Shown: positions 1-8,357 of the stretch, in pieces
Numbering within the stretch: position 1 is the first letter of the stretch
Layout of the letters: the number at the start of each line of letters is the position of its first letter
Notes under the pieces: model-generated
Told to the model about the DNA's origin: nothing
Databases searched by the model: none
The model's input: the letters and a program-made list of their open reading frames with translations, nothing else
Translations under genes and position numbers: made by a program
Assembly: GCF_012396605.1 (NCBI RefSeq)
Contig: NZ_JAAXPW010000029.1
Coordinates: 1-40,161 of the forward strand
Direction of reading: 5' to 3'
DNA: 40,161 nucleotides
Origin: Ureibacillus thermosphaericus
GTDB lineage: Bacteria; Bacillota; Bacilli; Bacillales_A; Planococcaceae

Positions 1-119
1 GCCGCTCGCTTCCTTCAGATTCCGCGTCACCACGGACACCCTTGCGTTAAGCTAACTGTTACTTCTGCCTTCACAGTTCGGGACTTACACCCTATAGATT
101 ACACCCATGCCAGGCGCAC
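1..119 (-). mobile_element. Group IIC intron, 5' end only
   Basis: Read on the minus strand the element begins at 119 with GTGCGCC, the bacterial group II 5' consensus, and continues to the window edge. Further in it has the GGGTGTAAGTCCCG, AACTGTGAAGGCAGAAG and GGAATCTGAAGGAAGCG stretches. These closely resemble domain I of the crystallised Oceanobacillus iheyensis group IIC intron as I recall it. Only the first ~119 nt are here; domains II-VI and any reverse-transcriptase ORF would lie to the left of the window. It follows the terminator hairpin at 122-160, the target type known for IIC introns. Whether the copy is complete and active cannot be judged. Confidence 0.9.
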
Positions 120-121
120 TA

Positions 122-160
122 AAAAAGGAGAATTTGTTTTTTGTTCAAATTCTCCTTTTT
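122..160 (-). terminator. Rho-independent terminator of the crotonase gene; intron target
   Basis: Arms 122-136 and 146-160 pair perfectly over 15 bp with a 9-nt loop. Read on the minus strand the hairpin ends in a T run at 126-121, directly followed by the group IIC intron. It lies about 20 nt beyond the stop codon of the crotonase gene. The GGAGAATTTG core of the stem recurs in hairpins at 37911 and 40004. Confidence 0.9.
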
Positions 161-181
161 AAAAATGTAAACTTATTTTTA

Positions 182-964
182 CTATATAACCGTTTTGGAA
201 TCCGTCCATACTGGTTGACGCTTTTCAAAGAAAGCGCGAATTCCTTCTTGAGCATCTGGATGCTTACTATTTAGAGCAATTACTTCTGTAGCATAATTAA
301 GTGCTTGGAAATCTTCCATATTAATTTGCTGATAAAATTGTCGTTTCCCAAGTTCAATGATATTTAAGCTTTGCTTCGTTACTTCTTTTGCTAATTTTTC
401 TGTTTCGATATCTAGTAATTCAGGGGGAACCACTTTATTAACCAACCCATGTTGAAGCGCTTCTTCAGCAGAAATTAAGTTTCCTGTAAACAACATTTCC
501 ACTGCTTTTTTCCTTCCAATATTGCGGCTTAAAAATACTGCCGGGGTACTACAAAATAGTCCACTATTTATTCCGGGTGTTGCAAACTTAGCATCTTCAC
601 TAGCGATAGCCATATCACTTGCAGCAACTAATTGGCAACCAGCCGCAACCGCTGCTTTTTTTACCTTTGAAATAACAAGTTGCGGCAACTCTCGTATTGT
701 TCGCATAACTGTTTGACATGTTTGGAAAAGTTTGAGTACTTCATTCTCTGTCATCGATTCAATCTCTCGCAAACTATGACCCGCACAAAAAACTTTGTCT
801 GAACCTTCAAAAACTACTACTTTCACCTCACGTGCTTTGGCAATTTGCTTCAAAAGATTGTCCAATTCTTCTAATAATGCCATCGTTAAGGTGTTAAACT
901 CCTGCATATTATCGATGGTAATATAGCCAATCTCCTCTGTTTGGCGGTATTGTAGATACCTCAT
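182..964 (-). CDS. Enoyl-CoA hydratase/isomerase family protein, ECHDC3-like
   Basis: A 260-residue crotonase-fold protein. The ATG at 964 is chosen because AAAGGGGTGGAG precedes it; an in-frame start 57 nt upstream lacks a good ribosome binding site. FCAGHSL (residues 59-65) and AAGCQL (~108-112) are the acyl-CoA and oxyanion-hole segments, and ATPGINSGLFCSTP (~129-141) and the C-terminal EGIRAFFEKRQPVW closely resemble animal ECHDC3. The two glutamates needed for water addition in classical hydratases are replaced, by Gln at ~111 and Gly at ~131. Ordinary enoyl-CoA hydratase activity is therefore doubtful; some other acyl-CoA reaction is more likely. It is monocistronic with its own terminator. 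The ~300 bp upstream (965-1260) hold no other gene. Confidence 0.85.
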   Translation of the reverse strand: MRYLQYRQTEEIGYITIDNMQEFNTLTMALLEELDNLLKQIAKAREVKVVVFEGSDKVFCAGHSLREIESMTENEVLKLFQTCQTVMRTIRELPQLVISKVKKAAVAAGCQLVAASDMAIASEDAKFATPGINSGLFCSTPAVFLSRNIGRKKAVEMLFTGNLISAEEALQHGLVNKVVPPELLDIETEKLAKEVTKQSLNIIELGKRQFYQQINMEDFQALNYATEVIALNSKHPDAQEGIRAFFEKRQPVWTDSKTVI

Positions 965-1260
965 TTCTCCACCCCTTTTCATTGATATCTTTATTTTGAA
1001 TCTTCTGATATTTGAGGTCAAGATAAATCAGTTTACTTTTTTCTACAATTTTATTCTGTTACTTAGATTACTATATTGATTAAGCAGAGATGTCCCAGTC
1101 CTCGCCTTTTCGCCTCACCACTTCCCCTTTATTCGTGAGTATAAATCGATTACTCCATCAATATCGACAAATGAACCCCTAATCAATTCATGAATATATT
1201 ACTATTGTATGTATGCCTAATCTTACGTACGTTAGAGTTTATGTGGAGGGAGCGTATTCT

Positions 1261-1581
1261 ATGTCAATGCCTAACATTCCAGACATCTCACCTAAGATTC
1301 GTATAGATCGTGAAGATGTCATCAACCTTTTATTAGCTTCTATTGCTTTAGAAGAAATCGGTTTAGCTCACATCATTAATGCAGAAGGTGAAAAAATTCA
1401 ATTTGCAATTGAAAAGATGAACGAATCATGTTCTCATCTTCCAACTACTGCTGAATTAATCCTGAAAATTAACGACAGTGTTAATCATACTTTAATTACT
1501 GCAATCAAGAAGGAACTTTTATTAGATAATAAATTAAAACAAGTAATCGAATTACTGAAGAATAAGCATAGGTGTTATTAA
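1261..1581 (+). CDS. Collagen-preface-type domain protein, stalkless
   Basis: A 106-residue protein starting at ATG 1261, ten bases after GGAGGG (1245-1250); a possible start 48 nt upstream has no ribosome binding site. It is one copy of the ~95-residue domain that also forms the N-termini of the proteins at 1791 and 4941. Shared features are NIPDISP near the start, [28 protein letters not shown], and a second amphipathic helix [14 protein letters not shown]. The protein ends right after the domain with KNKHRCY and has no collagen repeat. No signal peptide or membrane segment is visible. By analogy with other exosporium collagen proteins I infer a spore-surface basal or anchor subunit. No convincing terminator separates it from the next gene. 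Confidence 0.75.
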   Translation: MSMPNIPDISPKIRIDREDVINLLLASIALEEIGLAHIINAEGEKIQFAIEKMNESCSHLPTTAELILKINDSVNHTLITAIKKELLLDNKLKQVIELLKNKHRCY

Positions 1582-1790
1582 TTTTTCAACTTTATTGTAA
1601 TAAAATCTATGAAATTTGTTTATTGAATTAAGAATTGGGTTTTTCAACGCAAATAGGCTTTTATTCCTTATCTCCTTTTCAAGAAAGAATAGATTATTAA
1701 CGACTGTATTACCAATGGTCATTAACTATTTAAGGTTCTTAGTTAATGCCATGGTGAGACATTTACATTTTAAAGGAAAGGAGTTATGGA

Positions 1791-4688
1791 ATGTCTCAGC
1801 CCAATCTACCAAACATTACCCCCAATATAACCATTAGCAGAGCTGATGTCATAAACTTATTGCTTGCTTCCATTGCAATGGAAGAATTAAGTTTAGCTCA
1901 TATTCTTAATGCTGAGGGTGAAAAAATCCAATATGCGTTAGGAACAATTCCGGGTATTTCTGGGCTATCACCAGCAGCAACGCTTGATGATCTGTTACAA
2001 GTTAATAGCAGTGTTCAGGATACAATCGCAATGTCAATTAAGAAAGAATTATTATTGGACAATAAACTAAAGCAAGTTACAAAGTTAATTTCAACTGAGG
2101 GACCTACAGGACCGCCTGGACCTACTGGACCTACTGGACCTCAAGGCGACATTGGACCAACGGGGCCAACAGGACCTCAAGGCGCTACTGGACCTACTGG
2201 GCCGACTGGACCTCAAGGCGCTACTGGACCTACTGGGCCGACTGGGCCTCAAGGCGCTACTGGACCTACTGGGCCGACTGGACCTCAAGGCGCTACTGGA
2301 CCTACTGGGCCGACTGGGCCTCAAGGCGCTACTGGACCTACTGGGCCGACTGGACCGACTGGGCCTACGGGACCTACTGGACCTACGGGACCTCAAGGCG
2401 CTACTGGACCTACTGGACCTACGGGACCTCAAGGTGCTACTGGACCTACTGGACCTACGGGACCTCAGGGCGCTACTGGACCTACGGGACCTACGGGAGT
2501 ATTTGATCCAAATCAGTTCTTATTCTATGTGCAAGGTAATTCAGGTATTGCCACAATCCGTTTAGGTGAAACCTTAACTATTAGATCTGATACATTGGAT
2601 ATTGAAGTTACTGAAGGTTCTGCAATTGTAGATATTAATTTACCTTCAATTCCGACAGGGCCAACAGGACCTACGGGACCTACGGGACCTCAAGGACCGA
2701 CTGGACCAACTGGGCCTACGGGACCTCAAGGACCGACTGGACCAACTGGGCCTACGGGACCTCAAGGCGCTACTGGACCAACAGGGCCTACTGGACCAAC
2801 TGGACCTACTGGACCTCAAGGACCGACTGGACCTACTGGACCTACAGGACCTCAGGGCGCTACTGGACCTACTGGACCTCAAGGCGCTACTGGACCTACT
2901 GGACCTCAAGGACCGACTGGACCTACTGGACCTACAGGACCTCAGGGCGCTACTGGACCTACTGGACCTCAAGGTGCTACTGGACCTACTGGACCTCAAG
3001 GACCGACTGGACCAATTGGGCCTACGGGACCTCAGGGCGCTACTGGACCTACTGGACCTCAAGGACCGACTGGACCGACTGGACCGACTGGGCCTACGGG
3101 ACCTCAAGGCGCTACTGGACCAACAGGGCCTACTGGACCAACTGGACCTACGGGACCTCAAGGACCGACTGGACCGACTGGACCGACTGGACCTCAGGGC
3201 GCTACTGGACCTACTGGGCCTACGGGACCTCAAGGTGATACTGGACCAACTGGACCTACGGGACCTCAAGGTGATACTGGACCAACTGGGCCTACGGGAC
3301 CTCAAGGACCGACTGGACCGACTGGGCCTACGGGACCTCAAGGTGCTACTGGACCTACGGGACCTCAAGGTGATACTGGACCAACTGGACCTACGGGACC
3401 TCAGGGCGCTACTGGACCTACTGGGCCTACGGGACCTCAAGGACCGACTGGACCTACTGGGCCTACGGGACCTCAAGGACCGACTGGACCAACAGGGCCT
3501 ACTGGACCAACTGGACCTACGGGACCTCAAGGTGCTACTGGACCAACTGGGCCTACGGGACCTCAAGGACCGACTGGACCTACTGGACCTACGGGACCTC
3601 AGGGCGCTACTGGACCAACTGGGCCTACGGGACCAATTGGACCGACTGGACCTACTGGGCCTACGGGACCTCAAGGCGCTACTGGACCAACAGGGCCTAC
3701 TGGACCAACTGGACCTACGGGACCTCAAGGACCAACTGGACCGATTGGACCGATTGGACCTACTGGGCCGACTGGACCGACTGGACCAATTGGACCAACT
3801 GGACCGATTGGACCGACTGGGCCGACTGGACCTACGGGACCAATTGGACCGACTGGACCAACTGGACCTACGGGACCGACTGGGCCGACTGGACCGACTG
3901 GGCCGACTGGACCTACGGGACCTACGGGACCAACTGGACCTACGGGACCGACTGGACCTACGGGACCGACTGGACCTACGGGACCTACGGGACCGACGGG
4001 ACCGACGGGACCAACTGGACCAACTGGACCGACTGGACCTACGGGACCAACTGGACCGACTGGACCGACTGGACCGACTGGACCGACTGGACCGACTGGG
4101 CCGACTGGACCTACTGGACCAACTGGACCAACTGGACCGACTGGACCTACGGGACCGACGGGACCGACGGGACCGACGGGACCGACGGGACCAACTGGAC
4201 CTACGGGACCAAACTTTGCAGATGAAGGATTCTCGGCAGTTAGAACAGCAGCTAGTGTATCCACAGGTACTCAGCTTGGCAACTGGAGTGTAGCTCCACC
4301 ATACTTTAATACAACTAGCTTTGATCCTACTACTGGTGTCTTTACAGTTCCAGCTACTGGAAGATACTCAATCGCAGCAACTATCAGCTATAGTACAACT
4401 GCAACTTTAACAGGAATCTTTGGTGGCGACCCAGCATTTGTAGTACGCAATATTACTACCGGCGATGATTTAATCGTAGGACTATTCCCAATTTTAAACA
4501 TTGAACTTGCATTAGGTGTTGGTTTAAGAGCTATTCTTGGTAATGGAACAGTCACAATAGCAGGAGAAGTAGAACTTACTGCAAATGATAATATAGGTCT
4601 ATTCTATGTAAATGATGGATTAACAATTAGCATAACCCTTGGCGGTGCTGACGCTCCAATCGTTTGGTCCATCCACCGAATCGCTTAA
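1791..4688 (+). CDS. Collagen-like exosporium (BclA-type) filament protein
   Basis: A 965-residue protein; ATG 1791 follows AAAGGAAAGGAG. Order of domains: N-terminal preface domain (1-103, same family as the neighbours at 1261 and 4941); first collagen region (104-236, Gly-X-Y, mostly [12 protein letters not shown]); a non-collagen insert (~237-289, [12 protein letters not shown] to INLPSIPT); a second, much longer collagen region (290-807); and a C-terminal domain (~808-965) with alternating beta strands such as [17 protein letters not shown] and ending IVWSIHRIA, resembling the C1q/TNF-like head of BclA. Thr fills most Y positions, which in BclA carry O-linked glycans, and two glycosyltransferase genes lie downstream. 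Expected role: trimeric hair-like spore surface filament. From about residue 693 the stalk is almost pure GPT. A strong terminator follows. Confidence 0.93.
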   Translation: MSQPNLPNITPNITISRADVINLLLASIAMEELSLAHILNAEGEKIQYALGTIPGISGLSPAATLDDLLQVNSSVQDTIAMSIKKELLLDNKLKQVTKLISTEGPTGPPGPTGPTGPQGDIGPTGPTGPQGATGPTGPTGPQGATGPTGPTGPQGATGPTGPTGPQGATGPTGPTGPQGATGPTGPTGPTGPTGPTGPTGPQGATGPTGPTGPQGATGPTGPTGPQGATGPTGPTGVFDPNQFLFYVQGNSGIATIRLGETLTIRSDTLDIEVTEGSAIVDINLPSIPTGPTGPTGPTGPQGPTGPTGPTGPQGPTGPTGPTGPQGATGPTGPTGPTGPTGPQGPTGPTGPTGPQGATGPTGPQGATGPTGPQGPTGPTGPTGPQGATGPTGPQGATGPTGPQGPTGPIGPTGPQGATGPTGPQGPTGPTGPTGPTGPQGATGPTGPTGPTGPTGPQGPTGPTGPTGPQGATGPTGPTGPQGDTGPTGPTGPQGDTGPTGPTGPQGPTGPTGPTGPQGATGPTGPQGDTGPTGPTGPQGATGPTGPTGPQGPTGPTGPTGPQGPTGPTGPTGPTGPTGPQGATGPTGPTGPQGPTGPTGPTGPQGATGPTGPTGPIGPTGPTGPTGPQGATGPTGPTGPTGPTGPQGPTGPIGPIGPTGPTGPTGPIGPTGPIGPTGPTGPTGPIGPTGPTGPTGPTGPTGPTGPTGPTGPTGPTGPTGPTGPTGPTGPTGPTGPTGPTGPTGPTGPTGPTGPTGPTGPTGPTGPTGPTGPTGPTGPTGPTGPTGPTGPTGPTGPTGPTGPTGPTGPNFADEGFSAVRTAASVSTGTQLGNWSVAPPYFNTTSFDPTTGVFTVPATGRYSIAATISYSTTATLTGIFGGDPAFVVRNITTGDDLIVGLFPILNIELALGVGLRAILGNGTVTIAGEVELTANDNIGLFYVNDGLTISITLGGADAPIVWSIHRIA
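2100..2498 (+). repeat. Collagen-like triplet repeat region 1
   Basis: Codes for about 44 Gly-X-Y triplets (residues 104-236). The DNA is built from nine-base units of the form GGN-CCN-ACN with interspersed GGN-CCT-CAA-GGC-GCT. Near-identical blocks occur in tandem, so copy number probably varies between strains and during assembly. Confidence 0.95.
2658..4211 (+). repeat. Collagen-like triplet repeat region 2
   Basis: Codes for about 172 Gly-X-Y triplets (residues 290-807). The first two thirds mix GPT, GPQ, GAT and GDT triplets; from about 3870 to 4206 the sequence is essentially nothing but GPT. Third positions vary between CCT/CCA/CCG and ACT/ACG/ACA, so the protein is more uniform than the DNA. 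The region throws up long spurious ORFs on both strands. Confidence 0.95.
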
Positions 4689-4700
4689 GCCAATCCATTT

Positions 4701-4746
4701 AAACTGCAGACTCACTTGAATCATTCAAGTGATCTGCAGTTTTTTT
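4701..4746 (+). terminator. Terminator of the collagen-like gene
   Basis: Arms of about 20 bp (AAACTGCAGA...TCACTTGAAT and its complement, one bulged base) are followed by a run of T. It begins 13 nt after the stop codon and separates the filament gene from the Cys-rich paralogue. Confidence 0.92.
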
Positions 4747-4869
4747 ATGAAATCACTCATTCCAACACCAATTTTACTTAATTGAGAAACTAGTGATAGG
4801 TACTCACTAATTAATAATTCCATCATCAACGAAATCGTTGAAAATAGGCACAAATCTAACTTCTGTTCA

Positions 4870-4887
4870 ATACACTAGAGAGTGTAT
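4870..4887. promoter_or_regulatory. Inverted repeat upstream of the Cys-rich paralogue
   Basis: ATACACT-agag-AGTGTAT is a perfect 7-bp inverted repeat ending 53 nt before the ATG at 4941. It could be an operator or a small RNA hairpin. No T run follows, so it is not a terminator. The rest of 4747-4940 shows nothing else I can name. Confidence 0.35.
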
Positions 4888-4940
4888 GAGAGTACATTAC
4901 CCCACTTTGTATGGTTAAATTTTTAAGGAGGTCACTTTGA

Positions 4941-5402
4941 ATGTCTTTGCCTACCATTCCGGATATTACTCCTGAGATTACATTAGATCGATGTAAAACC
5001 ATCAATTTATTGCTTTCTTCAATTGCATTAGAAGAAATTGGACTTTCCCATATTTTGAATGCTGAAGCTGAAAAACTTCAAATGTTTATTAAAAAGTCTC
5101 CTTGCGATTTTCATAGCTACTTAAAAATCAACGAAAGTATTAATCAAACATTACGTACTGTTGTGAAATCACAAATCTTACTTCAATTTAAACTTGAAGA
5201 TGTAGTAACACTAAATCAAAAATCTTGCTGTCATCCACGAAAACATCATAAATGTAAAGAATGCAAGGAAGACAAAGATTGTAAATGTAAACATCATCAC
5301 TGTAAAGACTCGTTCGATTCTTCATTATGCTATTGCCCAAACAAAAAGAAAAAGGATTGTCATTGTTCAAAGTGTAAATCCGAAAAAAAATACGATCATT
5401 AA
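4941..5402 (+). CDS. Preface-domain protein with Cys/His/Lys-rich tail
   Basis: A 153-residue protein; ATG 4941 lies ten bases after AAGGAGG (4925-4931). Residues 1-~93 are the third copy of the domain found at 1261 and 1791 (TIPDITPEITLDR, INLLLSSIALEEIGLSHI, NAEAEKLQ). Instead of a collagen stalk, residues ~94-153 are packed with Cys, His and Lys: CCHPRKHHKCKECKED, DCKCKHHHCKD, CYCPNKKKKDCHCSKCKSEKK. About a dozen cysteines fall in this tail. Inferred role: disulfide cross-linking or metal binding in the spore surface layer, using the shared domain to dock where the filament docks. Cys-rich proteins such as CotY/ExsY build exosporium lattices by cross-linking, but this tail is not visibly homologous to them. 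Confidence 0.75.
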   Translation: MSLPTIPDITPEITLDRCKTINLLLSSIALEEIGLSHILNAEAEKLQMFIKKSPCDFHSYLKINESINQTLRTVVKSQILLQFKLEDVVTLNQKSCCHPRKHHKCKECKEDKDCKCKHHHCKDSFDSSLCYCPNKKKKDCHCSKCKSEKKYDH

Positions 5403-5432
5403 TCGATATGCATTTTACGAGGGGGGTGAACA

Positions 5433-5945
5433 ATGCAAGAAAATCATCAAGTTGAGTTGTTACAATCTTCACTAAACTTTTCAACATTCATTTATTCTTT
5501 TGCCCAATTCCTAATAAACTATTTTGAACGTCGCAATCAAACTCAAGAACTATCGGAAGAAGAACTACTTCAAAGTGAAACACAAGTAATCCAATCATTA
5601 GTATTAATTGAAAAATTACACATGCTGCTCTTTCTTCACTTTTATATTTATCGAACATACTTTTCTTACGAAGTAATAACACCTTCGTTTACGGACTCAA
5701 ATAGAGAACTATTTGAAAAAATGCAAATGTTATTACAACAATATCCTTTTCTTCTTGAAGAACATCAAATGATTTCAGAAAAAACGATTGCTCAGATTTT
5801 GAACTATTATTACATTCGTATTCATGAAGAAACCTATGAAGAATCAAATGATGACGAATCAAATCTCGTAACAATCATTTTGTCACCCTTACCTCCACCT
5901 TGGTTGGCAAACAATATGCAAATACCTCGGAAAAAGGAAGTGTAG
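5433..5945 (+). CDS. Hypothetical helical protein of the spore-surface cluster
   Basis: A 170-residue protein, ATG 5433 after the strong site GAGGGGGGTGAACA. I do not recognise the family. It looks mostly alpha-helical, with hydrophobic aromatic stretches (FSTFIYSFAQFLINYF at ~16-31; LHMLLFLHFYIYRTYF at ~62-77), an acidic segment EETYEESNDDESN (~132-144) and a Pro-rich LSPLPPPW near the C-terminus. There is no clear signal peptide. It starts 30 nt after the Cys-rich gene and its stop is five bases before the likely start of the glycosyltransferase, so the three are probably one operon. A role in spore-surface assembly or in glycosyltransferase function is inference from position only. Confidence 0.65.
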   Translation: MQENHQVELLQSSLNFSTFIYSFAQFLINYFERRNQTQELSEEELLQSETQVIQSLVLIEKLHMLLFLHFYIYRTYFSYEVITPSFTDSNRELFEKMQMLLQQYPFLLEEHQMISEKTIAQILNYYYIRIHEETYEESNDDESNLVTIILSPLPPPWLANNMQIPRKKEV

Positions 5946-5950
5946 GTTTA

Positions 5951-6982
5951 TTGTCTTCCCCTTCAATTTCCCTTTGTATGATTGTTAAAGATGAAGCGGA
6001 TTTTATTGAACAATGTTTAAAAAGTGTTCAAAAGATTGTGCAAGAAATAATTATTGTTGATACTGGTTCAACCGATAAGACAATAGATATATGTAAAAAA
6101 TATAATGCGACCGTGTTTTCATATGCATGGAATGATCATTTTGCAGAAGCGCGAAACTTCGCCCTATCCAAGGCAACAGGGAATTGGATTTTATGGCTCG
6201 ATGCAGATGAGGAATTGGAAACTGGCCATGAACAATTGCTAATGGAAGTTTTAAAGAATTCCACTACTACAATGTATTTAATGCCAGTAATGAATTATTA
6301 CGGTGAATCGTTTCCAGTTGATCGGGAAAAAGCTTTTATATATTATCAACCACGTTTATTTCAAAACCATAAAGGCATCCAATTCTATAATCGGATTCAT
6401 GAAACCCCTATTTTTCCTAATCCTCATGATTCCAGTTACACAACCGATTATTTAGAGATTCCAATTCATCATTATGGATATATTGACAAATTAACCACCA
6501 AGCGTAATAAAGCAGAACGGAATCTACAACTTATTCAAGAGGAGTATAAAAATCCAAACCATAGTCCCTGGATTGAATACCATTTAGCAAATGAATATTA
6601 TCGTAGAGGAGATTATAATAAAGCTTTTGATTATTTAAATGAATCCATTTTTCGTTTTTTACTAAACGGAATTAAGCCTCCATCTATTCTCTACCGTTTA
6701 AAATATGGGATTCTCGTTGATACAAATAGTTTGGATAATGCATTAGAAGGAATAGAAAAAGCCATTGCTTTATATCCTGATTATGTAGATTTACATTTTT
6801 TAAGAGGATTAATATTTTATCAAACCAACAATTATGAAGAGGCTTTAGCATGTTTTGAAAAATGTCTCGAGCTTGGGGAACATAACTCTAAATATTTAAT
6901 ATTAAAAGGAACTGGAAGCTTTAAAGCAGAACATTATAAACAACTTTGTTTAGAAAAATTAAGACAGTCTCAAAAACAATAA
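5951..6982 (+). CDS. GT2-family glycosyltransferase with TPR repeats
   Basis: A 343-residue protein. I place the start at TTG 5951, ten bases after AAGGAAG, giving MSSPSISLCMIVKDEADF, the usual beginning of this family. An in-frame TTG at 5900 overlaps the previous gene and has no ribosome binding site. GT-A features: VDTGSTDKT (~38-46) and the metal/nucleotide-sugar DxD-type motif in WLDADEEL (~86-93). The C-terminal half carries tetratricopeptide-like helices (e.g. YRRGDYNKAFDYLNES; DLHFLRGLIFYQTNNYEEALACFEKCLELG). No membrane segment. Related enzymes glycosylate peptides and surface proteins; beside a Thr-rich collagen filament, O-glycosylation of that filament is the natural inference. 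Sugar donor unknown. Confidence 0.88.
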   Translation: MSSPSISLCMIVKDEADFIEQCLKSVQKIVQEIIIVDTGSTDKTIDICKKYNATVFSYAWNDHFAEARNFALSKATGNWILWLDADEELETGHEQLLMEVLKNSTTTMYLMPVMNYYGESFPVDREKAFIYYQPRLFQNHKGIQFYNRIHETPIFPNPHDSSYTTDYLEIPIHHYGYIDKLTTKRNKAERNLQLIQEEYKNPNHSPWIEYHLANEYYRRGDYNKAFDYLNESIFRFLLNGIKPPSILYRLKYGILVDTNSLDNALEGIEKAIALYPDYVDLHFLRGLIFYQTNNYEEALACFEKCLELGEHNSKYLILKGTGSFKAEHYKQLCLEKLRQSQKQ

Positions 6983-6993
6983 ATAAAAAATTT

Positions 6994-7018
6994 AGGCTGT
7001 ATCGATTTGATACAGCCT
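6994..7018. terminator. Bidirectional terminator between convergent glycosyltransferases
   Basis: AGGCTGTATC and GATACAGCCT form a perfect 10-bp stem with a 5-nt loop. T runs occur on both sides, so it can serve both convergent genes. Confidence 0.92.
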
Positions 7019-7021
7019 GTT

Positions 7022-8113
7022 TTATTTTTCATTGTTTTGTTCTTCGAAATACTTCTTGAAAAATTCTTCATTATAAAGCACTGATGGATCATTCGGACGA
7101 TATTCTTTTGCTTTTTTATTATATTCGACTGCCAATTCTTTATCCCCTTTATGCCAATGACAAACGCAAAGCTGTAAGTATGGATACCAAGTAGAATATG
7201 GTTTTTGTACAATACCTTGTATGTTTGATGTGTCTACCATTAAAGCAAACTGATACCACATAATCGCTTTATCGTAGAGTTTTCTTTCTAGATACAAATC
7301 ACCCATTCGACAAGATACTTCTGGTCTTGGTACATCGTATTGTATCGAACGGATTAACGTCTCGATTTCTTTTTCTATGTTTCCTAAGCTTCTATAACAA
7401 AAAGCCATATTAATACATGCACGGATTTTTTCTTCTTCCCAACCATCTTCATGATTTATAAATCTTTCGTAATATTCAATTGCTTTTTCATACTGGCCGT
7501 GATCTTTTAATTCATTGCTATAATAAAATAGATCTCTTGGTGTGAATTTTTCTCCTTTTTCTAAAAGTTTTTCATAAATTTTTATATTCCGATCATTCCG
7601 TTCTTCCTTTTTTTCTTTCCGATGAGTAATCGCAACATCAGATTGGAGTAATCGCCCTCTAACTTCTAAGTATTCATGAACAGCTCCTTTCCAAACAAAA
7701 TTTTTCTCTCTTTTGGCTAATCGAAATCTTCTAAAGCTATAGATAGGGTTATTGTACTCATCAAAAGCAAGATGATACACCATTGACACCGCATCAACAT
7801 CGCTTGTTAATTGTTCTTTTAATTTTTTAAATTTTTGTCGGTCTTCTTCTAACATGACATCATCGGCATCTAGCCAAAATATATAATCCATTGTGGCATG
7901 TTTAAAAGAAAAATTTCTCGCTGCTGAAAAATCATCAATCCACTCAAAATCTAATACTTTATCAGTGAATCTTTTTGCAATTTCCTTTGTGTTGTCGGAC
8001 GAGCCCGTATCAACAATAACGATCTCATCAACAAGGTCTTTTACGCTATTTAAGCAACGCTCTAGTACGTTTTCTTCATTTTTGACGATCATACACAAGC
8101 TTATTGTAACCAT
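7022..8113 (-). CDS. GT2-family glycosyltransferase with TPR repeats (second copy)
   Basis: A 363-residue protein starting at ATG 8113 after GGAGGG. Same architecture as the enzyme at 5951: MVTISLCMIVKNEEN at the N-terminus, VDTGSSDNTKEIA (~34-46), FEWIDDFSAARNFSF, then WLDADDVML as the DxD-type site, followed by TPR helices (DHGQYEKAIEYYERFI; LYLERKLYDKAIMWYQFALM) from about residue 195 on. It has diverged clearly from its neighbour, so it is not a recent duplicate. Transcribed convergently as a single gene. It probably acts on the same spore-surface polypeptides, perhaps adding a different or later sugar; that is inference. Confidence 0.88.
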   Translation of the reverse strand: MVTISLCMIVKNEENVLERCLNSVKDLVDEIVIVDTGSSDNTKEIAKRFTDKVLDFEWIDDFSAARNFSFKHATMDYIFWLDADDVMLEEDRQKFKKLKEQLTSDVDAVSMVYHLAFDEYNNPIYSFRRFRLAKREKNFVWKGAVHEYLEVRGRLLQSDVAITHRKEKKEERNDRNIKIYEKLLEKGEKFTPRDLFYYSNELKDHGQYEKAIEYYERFINHEDGWEEEKIRACINMAFCYRSLGNIEKEIETLIRSIQYDVPRPEVSCRMGDLYLERKLYDKAIMWYQFALMVDTSNIQGIVQKPYSTWYPYLQLCVCHWHKGDKELAVEYNKKAKEYRPNDPSVLYNEEFFKKYFEEQNNEK

Positions 8114-8357
8114 GCATCAACCCTCCACATTTACAGAATTCATATTAGTATATGAATGAGTAAAATGATGTGAACAGGCTAATTTTTCAATTCTATAGGC
8201 ATTTGTTACAATTCGTTAGGGGTGATGTGGTAAGTATTTTTTTAGAAAGTCACTTTACAAAAATGCTAACCCTTCTCAATTACCAAAACCGCAATCATAA
8301 TCACAAAAAAGGACATAGCCCAAAAAAGCTAAGCCCTCTGTATAATTTTATTCCTCA

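Noticed and set aside
1616-1837. 73-codon ORF between the bare-domain gene and the collagen gene.
   Set aside because: No ribosome binding site; it overlaps the collagen gene start in another frame and has no coding character.
2091-4293. Several long ORFs in other frames and on the minus strand (Ser/Arg-rich, Leu/Asp-rich, and a GPV-repeat frame at 3725-4264).
   Set aside because: They are mirror images of the nine-base GPT repeat; none has a ribosome binding site, and the plus-strand frame has flanking folded domains, a good start and a terminator.
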